Shown: positions 14,845-20,435 of the stretch, piece after piece
How positions within the stretch are numbered: position 1 is the stretch's first letter
Layout: each line of letters opens with the position of its first letter
Assembly (NCBI GenBank): GCA_002422345.1
Contig: DIUL01000029.1
Span: forward strand, 30,298 to 50,732
Source: Acetobacteraceae bacterium UBA6159
GTDB lineage: Bacteria; Pseudomonadota; Alphaproteobacteria; Acetobacterales; Acetobacteraceae
DNA: 20,435 nucleotides
Direction of reading: 5' to 3'
Notes under the pieces: generated by a model
Databases searched by the model: none
The model's input: only the letters and a program-made list of their open reading frames with translations
Told to the model about the DNA's origin: nothing
Translations under genes and position numbers: made by a program

Positions 14845-15810
14845 TCAACCCGCGTTGTGAACAAAACTCACGAAATCAGCCAAAATACTTTCCGAATCTT
14901 GCGTTGAATCGCTCCATCGCGAACTGATCGTGCGAACGCATGGCGGGTCCGCCAAAACGTGATGCCTGAACCAAGTTCCCTGCCGCTTGGTGTATTGCCC
15001 GGTGATCAGCTCCGTCCGCTCCCGCGCCTGGTCCAGCGTCATCGTCCCGCGCAGGAAGGCCGACAGCTCCGGCACCCCATGTGCGCGCATCGCCGGCAAA
15101 GCGGGGTCGAGGTCCTGTTCCAGCAGCGCCCGCACCTCCTCGACCGCGCCCTCGGCCAGCATCGCGTCGAACCTTGTGGCGATGGCGGCGCGCAACGCCT
15201 CCCGCGGCGGGTCGAGCAGGATCGCTCCGAACCGGTACGGGGCGGCCGGCAGCTTGCGGTTCTGCCAGGCGGCGAGGCCCTGGCCCGTGCTGCGCCAGAC
15301 CTCCCACGCCCGGGCGATGCGCTGGCCGTCGGACGGGTGCAGCCGATGCGCGGTGGCGGGATCGACCTTTGTCAGGCCGGCATGCAGTTCCGCCGACCCG
15401 ATCTCGGCCAGCAGGCGGCGGGCTTCCTCCCGCGCTTCCGGCGTCGGCGTGGGGATTTCGGCGAGGCCCTGGGTCAGGGCGCTGAAATACATCCCCGTAC
15501 CGCCGGTCAGGATGGGCAGGCGGCCTTCCGCCAGGGTGGTGGCAATGGCGTCCAGTGCCTGCTCCCGCCACCAGGCGACGCTGCCGGCCTCGGCGGCGGG
15601 GCGGACGCCGTACAGGCGATGGGGAACGCGGGCTTCCTCCGCCACGGTCGGGCGGGCGGTCAGGACGCGGAGTTCCCGATACACCTGCATGGAGTCGGCG
15701 TTGATGATCACGCCGTTCAGGCGTTCGGCCAGAGCCATGGCCAAGGCGGATTTGCCGCTGGCGGTCGGGCCGGAGACGATGAGGACGAAGGGCAGGGGAG
15801 GGGTGGTCAT
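14845..15810 (-). CDS. miaA: tRNA dimethylallyltransferase
   Basis: MiaA (321 residues) adds an isopentenyl group to A37 of tRNAs that read codons starting with U. The P-loop SGPTASGKSAL (about 13-23), INADSMQVYRELRVLTARP, and ILTGGTGMYFSALTQGL are diagnostic, as are MRAHGVPELSAFLRG and QYTKRQGTWFRHH near the C-terminus. The last about 35 residues are less conserved; another frame also stays open there, so a small terminal frameshift cannot be excluded. The ATG at 15808-15810 follows AGGGGGG directly, and the dispersed repeat ACCCCATGTCCGGTGAGAAA lies just before that. ilvB follows after 57 bases. I see no serB neighbour, which I would expect upstream in related genomes. Confidence 0.95.
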   Translation of the reverse strand: MTTPPLPFVLIVSGPTASGKSALAMALAERLNGVIINADSMQVYRELRVLTARPTVAEEARVPHRLYGVRPAAEAGSVAWWREQALDAIATTLAEGRLPILTGGTGMYFSALTQGLAEIPTPTPEAREEARRLLAEIGSAELHAGLTKVDPATAHRLHPSDGQRIARAWEVWRSTGQGLAAWQNRKLPAAPYRFGAILLDPPREALRAAIATRFDAMLAEGAVEEVRALLEQDLDPALPAMRAHGVPELSAFLRGTMTLDQARERTELITGQYTKRQGTWFRHHVLADPPCVRTISSRWSDSTQDSESILADFVSFVHNAG

Positions 15811-15818
15811 CCCCCCTA

Positions 15819-15838
15819 TTTCTCACCGGACATGGGGT
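15819..15838 (-). repeat. Dispersed repeat copy in the miaA leader
   Basis: Read on the minus strand this is ACCCCATGTCCGGTGAGAAA, 19 of 20 identical to 7441-7460 in the TIR islet. It lies 8 bases before the miaA start codon and so would be part of the miaA 5' leader. Confidence 0.6.
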
Positions 15839-15857
15839 AGCACCGTACGAAAAATGC

Positions 15858-15896
15858 GGAACACGAGGGACAGCGGTTCGTGTTCCTGTTATGTTC
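15858..15896. promoter_or_regulatory. Palindrome and LexA-like direct repeat upstream of miaA
   Basis: GGAACACGA (15858-15866) and TCGTGTTCC (15878-15886) form a perfect 9-bp inverted repeat with an 11-base spacer. Overlapping it, GTTCCTGTTATGTTC (15882-15896) has the form GTTC-N7-GTTC; on the miaA strand it reads GAAC-N7-GAAC. That direct-repeat form is the known LexA operator type of alphaproteobacteria. It lies 72-86 bases upstream of the miaA ATG. About 0.6 such eight-base matches are expected by chance in the whole window on both strands, so support is modest. Confidence 0.4.
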
Positions 15897-15974
15897 GATC
15901 CATACCCGAACCCCGCCCGCGATGGCAACCGCCAATCCCGGCCTGATGGGACAGGGCGGAAACCGCCCCCGCCG

Positions 15975-17042
15975 TCACGGAGAGGATCGCAGCAGCCGCC
16001 CCGCCTGCACCAGCCGTCCCACCACCTCGGCCAGATGGGCCTGGTCAACCGCCGGCCACCCGTCCCCGGCCTTATGCAGCTCCGCCGTCGCCCTCGGGCC
16101 CAGCAGCGTCTCCCGCAGGAACTCGACCTGGAGCATGCCGACCTGGGATTCTCCCAGGGCGCGCAGCCGCCCGCCCCACAGCACCGTCTCATACGCCCCT
16201 TTGTACGGGGCGTTCAGCGTGACCGAGGCATCGTCGGTGACACCCCAGGCGGTCGCATGGGCCGCGACGACCCGGCGCGCCTCGGGGGCGGAGATGGAAA
16301 TCTCGTCCTGCTCCTTCTCCCCGCGCGCGTCACCGCGATTGCCGAAATTGGCGACGGCGGGCAGCCGGTCGGCCAACGGGCGTTCCCGCGTGATCGCGCC
16401 ATCGTCCTGCATCTGCGTGTTCATCGTGTCGTGCAGGCTGAGCACATGCAGCGCCTGCCCGGACGGGCGCGCCTCCAGCACCTGCTCGACCACCTGATCC
16501 CGAACCGCGGCATAGGCGTTCGGCCCCAGTTCGGCGCAGCGGTTCAGCGTGCCGATCAGTGCGTCCCACCCGGCATCGCTGTCCGGTTCCAGCAACACCG
16601 TCTCCCCCGAGAAGGTGACCGGCCGCACCGTGTCCACCCCGCCGAAGCCGATCTTCTCCCCGGCGCGCTGGCGGGCGAGGCGGGCGAAGAATTCCCGCAA
16701 CCCCGGGCCGGCATCGGTGATCGGCGACCGGTTCGGGTCCATCACAAGCCGGGAATGCGGGTTCTCGACATAGACGACGCGGTCATCCGCCTCGGCCCAG
16801 GCGCGCCCCACGGCGCTGGTGATCACGTCGGAGTAATCATACTGCTTCCGCCGCGTCAGCGCCGGCGCGACGAAGGGGCGCAGTTCCGCCGGAAAGGCGG
16901 CCGAGGCATGCGGGCCGAACACAACCGTATCGATCCGGCCCGCGACGGCGGCGAACGGGATGGCGGGCTTGCCGCGCCAGAACACGAGATCATCGAAATC
17001 GAAGCGCCGGCCGGCCTCGATCCAGGTCAGGGTATCGGACAT
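15975..17042 (-). CDS. N-formylglutamate amidohydrolase-family protein
   Basis: This 355-residue cytoplasmic protein resembles the FGase family (zinc-dependent hydrolysis of N-formylglutamate to glutamate and formate). Family-like blocks are VFGPHASAAFP (H45), a basic-acidic segment RRKQYDYSDV, VENPHSRLVMDPNRSP (93-107), LSLHDTMN (H204, D205), NFGNRGD, LNAPYKGAYET (277-286) and QVEFLRE (305-311). It is longer than the roughly 265-residue histidine-pathway enzymes and no hut genes are near, so the natural substrate may be another N-acyl acidic amino acid. It starts five bases after a TAGGAGG ribosome site that overlaps the stop of the upstream transporter gene, so the two are coupled; the transporter may import its substrate or export a product. 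Confidence 0.8.
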   Translation of the reverse strand: MSDTLTWIEAGRRFDFDDLVFWRGKPAIPFAAVAGRIDTVVFGPHASAAFPAELRPFVAPALTRRKQYDYSDVITSAVGRAWAEADDRVVYVENPHSRLVMDPNRSPITDAGPGLREFFARLARQRAGEKIGFGGVDTVRPVTFSGETVLLEPDSDAGWDALIGTLNRCAELGPNAYAAVRDQVVEQVLEARPSGQALHVLSLHDTMNTQMQDDGAITRERPLADRLPAVANFGNRGDARGEKEQDEISISAPEARRVVAAHATAWGVTDDASVTLNAPYKGAYETVLWGGRLRALGESQVGMLQVEFLRETLLGPRATAELHKAGDGWPAVDQAHLAEVVGRLVQAGRLLRSSP

Positions 17043-17047
17043 CGGAG

Positions 17048-17054
17048 CCTCCTA
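17048..17054 (-). promoter_or_regulatory. Ribosome binding site overlapping the transporter stop codon
   Basis: TAGGAGG on the minus strand contains the transporter's TAG stop (17052-17054) and a full Shine-Dalgarno, five bases before the amidohydrolase ATG. It fixes that start and shows translational coupling. Confidence 0.85.
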
Positions 17055-18374
17055 CAGTGCCGCGATCACCAGCCCGAGGCCGACCGAAACGACCGTGAAC
17101 ACGATCACCGGCACCAGGAACGAGTGATTGATGACATAGGCCCCGATCCGGGTCGTGCCGGTCTGGTCCAGCTCCACCGAGGCGATCTGGGATCCGTTGG
17201 TCGGCAGCAGGAACACGCCCACCAGCGCGGGCCACATCGCCGCCAGGACTCCGGGGGAAAGGCCCAGCGCGATCCCGATCGGGATGATCGAGAATGTCGT
17301 GCTGGACTGGCTGGTCGTGATCGCCGCCACCAGGAACAGCGCCACGCCCAGCATCAGCGGCGCCCGACGGGCCAGTTCGCCGAGTTCGTTGACGATGACC
17401 GTCTCATTCGCCGCGATGAAGGTATTCGCCATCCAGGCCACGCCGAACAGCGCCACCACCGCCACGAGACCCGAGGCGAACAGCGGGCTTTTCGGAATCC
17501 CCGAGGCGCTGACGCCGCAGAACGCGATGATCACGGCGGAAATGCCGAGCATGGTCATCTGGATGAAGAGGGACATGTCGAGGGGGATGGACTCGCCCTT
17601 GGACACCACATGCGGATGCACCTGGTCGAACAACCCGGCCAGGATGATCGCCGCGAGACCGGCCATGAACAGGATCGCCGACAGTTTCGCCTTGCCGCTG
17701 ATCTCCTTGGCCGCCCCATCGGCGGATGGGGGCGTCACCAGCCCCTCGGCCACGCGGCGCTGATACTCGGGGTCGTCGGCGAGTTCCTTGCCCATCCGGT
17801 TCATCACGAAGGCGCCGACCAGGATCGCGATCACCGAGGACGGGAAGACGATCATCAGGATATCGGTCAGATGGAAGTGGAGCGGCCCCATCAGCCCCAC
17901 CATCGCGGCCATCGCGGCGGATACCGGGCTGGACGTGATCGCCAACTGCCCGGCCGTGGCGCTGAGCGCGAGCGGACGCTCGGGCCGGACGCCGGCGGCG
18001 AAGGAGACCTCATAGATGACCGGCATCAGCGAGTAATAGATGTTGCCGGTGCCGGCCCCGGCGCAGAACAGGAACGTCACGAGCGGGGCGATATAGGTGA
18101 TCTGGGAGGGGAATCGGCGGATCAGCTTCTCGGCGATGCTGACCAGGTAGTCGACCCCACCGGCCAGTTGCATCGTTCCGGCGGCGGTGACGACGGCCAG
18201 GATGATCAGCATCGCGGAGACGGGAACCGGCCCCGGGGCAACGCCGAAGACCAGGGCGAAGATCAGCACGCCGAGGCCGCCGAACAGGCCGATGGCCATG
18301 CCCTTGAAGTGGACGCCAATCGCGATCAGGGCGATGACGAGGATGGCTTGAACGGCGATCAAGGCCGACTGCAT
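17052..18374 (-). CDS. Dcu-family C4-dicarboxylate transporter
   Basis: This 440-residue inner-membrane protein is almost entirely hydrophobic with about ten to twelve predicted helices, as in DcuA/DcuB. Family-like signatures are GLFGGLGVLIFALVFG, the GTMQLAGGVDYLVSIAEKLIRR loop, APLVTFLFCAGAGTGNIYYSLMPVIYE, LALSATAGQLAITSSPVSAAMAA and the C-terminal LLPTNGSQIASVELDQTGTTRIG. Dcu proteins exchange or import aspartate, fumarate, malate or succinate, classically under oxygen limitation. An internal cytoplasmic loop lies near residues 195-225. The ATG at 18374 has GGTGGA six bases before it. It lies 93 bases after maeB and is coupled to the amidohydrolase gene, which suggests a dicarboxylate or acidic amino-acid module. 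Confidence 0.9.
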   Translation of the reverse strand: MQSALIAVQAILVIALIAIGVHFKGMAIGLFGGLGVLIFALVFGVAPGPVPVSAMLIILAVVTAAGTMQLAGGVDYLVSIAEKLIRRFPSQITYIAPLVTFLFCAGAGTGNIYYSLMPVIYEVSFAAGVRPERPLALSATAGQLAITSSPVSAAMAAMVGLMGPLHFHLTDILMIVFPSSVIAILVGAFVMNRMGKELADDPEYQRRVAEGLVTPPSADGAAKEISGKAKLSAILFMAGLAAIILAGLFDQVHPHVVSKGESIPLDMSLFIQMTMLGISAVIIAFCGVSASGIPKSPLFASGLVAVVALFGVAWMANTFIAANETVIVNELGELARRAPLMLGVALFLVAAITTSQSSTTFSIIPIGIALGLSPGVLAAMWPALVGVFLLPTNGSQIASVELDQTGTTRIGAYVINHSFLVPVIVFTVVSVGLGLVIAAL

Positions 18375-18396
18375 GACGTTCCACCCGGGGGTTGGG

Positions 18397-18416
18397 GTTC
18401 TGGTTGGTACCAGAAC
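18397..18416. promoter_or_regulatory. Perfect palindrome upstream of the transporter gene
   Basis: GTTCTGGTTGGTACCAGAAC has perfect 8-base arms around TGGT and ends 22 bases before the transporter ATG. Read leftward it is followed by C-rich sequence, not T, so it is better read as an operator (the symmetry suits a dimeric repressor) or a leader hairpin than as a terminator. The regulator is unknown. Confidence 0.5.
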
Positions 18417-18449
18417 GAATCCTACTCCGGTGTTTCGCGCGCGGTCACC

Positions 18450-18467
18450 CCCCGAACTGGTTCGGGG
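18450..18467. repeat. Palindrome directly after the maeB stop codon
   Basis: CCCCGAACTGGTTCGGGG has perfect 8-base arms with a TG centre and abuts the maeB TAG (18468-18470). It can form a GC-rich hairpin at the end of the maeB mRNA but has no T-run, so termination would need Rho or it only protects the 3' end. Confidence 0.6.
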
Positions 18468-20435
18468 CTACCGCCCATGCGCCTCCACCACCGCCAGCGC
18501 ACTCAAATTCACAATCCCTCGCGCCGTCACGCTCGGCACCACGACATGGATCGGCTTGGCCATGCCCAGCAGGATCGGCCCCACCGGCAACCCGTCCGCC
18601 GCCGCCTTCAGCAGGTTGAAGGAGATGTTGGCGGCATCCAGAGTCGGCATGATCAGCAGGTTCGCCGTCCCCGTCAGGCGGCTGTCCGGCACCGCCTGGT
18701 CGCGGATCGTCTGCACCAGAGCGGCATCCGCGTGCATCTCGCCATCGATCTCAAGCTCCGGCGCCCGCGCCCGGATCATTGTCAACGCGCGCCGCATCTT
18801 GCGGGAGGATTCGGTGTCGCTCGCCCCAAAGCTGGAATGGGACAGCAGGGCGGCCTTGGGGGTGATGCCGAAGCCGCGCACGGCGTCGGCGGCGAGCAAC
18901 GTCATCTCGGTGATCTGTTCTGCCGTCGGATCGACCACCATGAACGTGTCGCACAGGAACAGCACGCCGTTCGGAATGATCAGGCAGGACAGGGCGTAGA
19001 CGCGGCTGACCTCCGGCCGGCGGGGGATGATCGGCAGGATATACTGCACCTGCCGCCACCAGGCGCCGGTGCCGCCGCAGATCGCGGCGTCCGCCATCCC
19101 GGCCTCCAGCATGATCGCCGCCGCGACAGACGATCGGGTCCGGACCCGGCGCGCCGCCGGCTCGGGCGGCACGCCCCGGCGCCCGGCCAGCAACTGGTAG
19201 CGGGGCACCAGAGGGTCGAACACGTCATGATTGGCGTTCGGGTCGTAGACCTTGACCTGCGCGTCCAGCCGCATCCGCAGCCCCAGTTCCCGTACCTTGC
19301 GCTCGATCACGTCGCGCCGGCCCAGCAGGATCGGCTGGGCGATGTTGTCGTCGATCAGGGTCTGGGTCGCGCGCAGCACGCGATCGTCCTCCCCCTCGGC
19401 GAAGACGATGCGCTTGGGGTCGCGGCGCGCCGCCTCGAACACCGGGCGCATCAGGTAGCCGGAGCGGAAGACGAAGCGTTGCAAATCCCGCTGATAGGCA
19501 TCGAGGTCGCGGATCGGCCGGCGGGCCACGCCGCTTTCCATCGCCGCGCGGGCGACGGCGGGGGCGATTTCCAGGATCAGGCGGGGATCGAAGGGGCGGG
19601 GGATGATGTAGTCGGGGCCGAAGACCGGCGCGGTGCCGCCATAGGCCGCAGCCACGACCTCACTCGCTTCCACCCGGGCCAGGCCGGCGATTGCCTCCAC
19701 CGCCGCGATCTTCATCGCCTCATTGATCGTCCGGGCGGACACATCCAGCGCGCCGCGGAAGATGAAGGGGAAGCACAGGACGTTGTTGCACTGGTTCGGA
19801 TAGTCGCTGCGCCCGGTGGCCACGATCGCGTCGGGGCGGAGCGCGCGGACCTGGTCGGGATCGATCTCCGGGTCGGGATTGGCGAGAGCCAGGATCAGCG
19901 GATTGGGCGCCAGAAGGTGCAGCCACTCCGGTTTCAGCACCCGAGGCGCGGACAGGCCCATGAACACATCCGCGCCGGCCAGCACGTCCTGGAGGGTGGT
20001 CGCGTTGGTGTCCCGAGCATAGCGGGCCATGTTCGGCAGCATGTCCGGGCGGTCCCTGCGGATCACGCCCTTGATGTCGGTCAGGGTCACGTTCTCGACC
20101 CGCAGCCCCATCGTCACCAGCAGGTCGACGCAGGCCAAGGCCGCTGCTCCGGCGCCGGAGGTCACCAGCCGCACGTCGGATAATTGCTTGCCCTGCAGCA
20201 GCAGCCCGTTCCGTACCGCGGCGGCGACCGTGATCGCGGTGCCGTGCTGGTCATCATGGAAGACCGGAATGCCCATTCGCTCCCGCAGCCGAGCTTCGAT
20301 CGCGAAGCACTCGGGGGCCTTGATGTCCTCGAGGTTGATGGCGCCGAAGGTCGGTTCCAGCGCGGCGACGACGTCGCAGAACCGGTCGGGGTCCTGGGCG
20401 TCGACCTCGATGTCGAAGACGTCGATGCCGGCGAA
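18468..20435 (-). CDS. maeB: NADP-dependent malic enzyme with phosphotransacetylase-like domain (5' end cut by window)
   Basis: The frame is open to the window edge; 655 residues are visible and about 100 N-terminal ones are missing compared with the usual 750-770. Malic enzyme oxidatively decarboxylates malate to pyruvate, making NADPH. The edge sequence reads FAGIDVFDIEVDAQDPDRF, then ALEPTFGAINLEDIKAPECF and IPVFHDDQHGTAITVAAAV, the family's metal and substrate region, followed by the Rossmann VTSGAGAAALACVDLL. The C-terminal third (from YLMRPVFEAARRDPKRIVFAEGEDDRVLRA) is the phosphotransacetylase-like domain, which in MaeB lacks transferase activity and binds acetyl-CoA for regulation. 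The ATG at 20276 is internal and not the start. It lies upstream of the Dcu-type transporter, consistent with use of imported C4-dicarboxylates. Confidence 0.96.
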   Translation of the reverse strand, partial: FAGIDVFDIEVDAQDPDRFCDVVAALEPTFGAINLEDIKAPECFAIEARLRERMGIPVFHDDQHGTAITVAAAVRNGLLLQGKQLSDVRLVTSGAGAAALACVDLLVTMGLRVENVTLTDIKGVIRRDRPDMLPNMARYARDTNATTLQDVLAGADVFMGLSAPRVLKPEWLHLLAPNPLILALANPDPEIDPDQVRALRPDAIVATGRSDYPNQCNNVLCFPFIFRGALDVSARTINEAMKIAAVEAIAGLARVEASEVVAAAYGGTAPVFGPDYIIPRPFDPRLILEIAPAVARAAMESGVARRPIRDLDAYQRDLQRFVFRSGYLMRPVFEAARRDPKRIVFAEGEDDRVLRATQTLIDDNIAQPILLGRRDVIERKVRELGLRMRLDAQVKVYDPNANHDVFDPLVPRYQLLAGRRGVPPEPAARRVRTRSSVAAAIMLEAGMADAAICGGTGAWWRQVQYILPIIPRRPEVSRVYALSCLIIPNGVLFLCDTFMVVDPTAEQITEMTLLAADAVRGFGITPKAALLSHSSFGASDTESSRKMRRALTMIRARAPELEIDGEMHADAALVQTIRDQAVPDSRLTGTANLLIMPTLDAANISFNLLKAAADGLPVGPILLGMAKPIHVVVPSVTARGIVNLSALAVVEAHGR

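Noticed and set aside
14876..14960. Frameshift at the C-terminus of MiaA
   Set aside because: An alternative frame is open there, but the present frame ends plausibly (SESILADFVSFV) and this part of the family is variable, so there is no firm evidence.
15954..15968. GGGCGG-AAA-CCGCCC hairpin after the amidohydrolase gene as an intrinsic terminator
   Set aside because: The stem is only six base pairs and no T-run follows on the minus strand; in such GC-rich DNA it is easily a chance match.
15891..20183. 1430-codon open frame on the plus strand
   Set aside because: It lies opposite the amidohydrolase, Dcu-type transporter and maeB genes, which have clear family motifs. Its product is Arg/His/Gly/Asp-rich without domains, the usual antisense shadow of high-GC genes.

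Overview
The window is high-GC DNA (about 73% G+C in a hand-counted 120-base sample of trpE) whose core genes and order point to an alphaproteobacterium, most likely Rhodospirillales/Acetobacteraceae. This rests on recalled gene order (trpE-ppiD divergent from tpiA-secG-pyrG; miaA-ilvB-ilvN-ilvC) and protein style, not on a search. No rRNA, tRNA, CRISPR array or transposase gene was found.

Layout. Bases 1-180 hold an inverted pair of a palindromic dispersed repeat. A leftward operon follows: ppiD (periplasmic folding factor), trpE (anthranilate synthase I) and an adenylate-forming ligase that has no clear start codon. Bases 5148-8252 are an accessory islet between ppiD and tpiA, two genes I expect to be divergent neighbours. 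It carries a TIR-domain protein with a helical middle and a leucine-rich-repeat tail. The tail is frameshifted by an apparent 11-base loss inside a duplicated repeat. The islet also has a large inverted repeat upstream of the gene, and about 0.9 kb of non-coding repeat-rich DNA downstream (a dispersed motif, a 22-base tandem repeat and a C-rich/G-quadruplex-prone tract).

Bases 8253-11077 are the rightward tpiA-secG-pyrG housekeeping run (glycolysis, Sec translocon, CTP synthesis); secG starts at TTG. It converges on the leftward miaA-ilvB-ilvN-ilvC group (tRNA modification, then the first two steps of branched-chain amino acid synthesis), which ends at a strong intrinsic terminator at 11221-11261. 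Upstream of miaA are a palindrome and a GTTC-N7-GTTC direct repeat that resembles an alphaproteobacterial LexA box.

Bases 15975-20435 hold a second leftward group: maeB (malic enzyme fused to a phosphotransacetylase-like domain, cut by the window edge), a Dcu-type C4-dicarboxylate transporter, and an N-formylglutamate amidohydrolase-family enzyme. The last two are translationally coupled. Together they suggest import and use of C4/C5 dicarboxylates or acidic amino-acid derivatives.

The most promising unusual locus is the TIR-helical-LRR gene: a candidate immune or NAD-cleaving protein with a decaying or switchable sensor tail. Its function is inferred from domains only.
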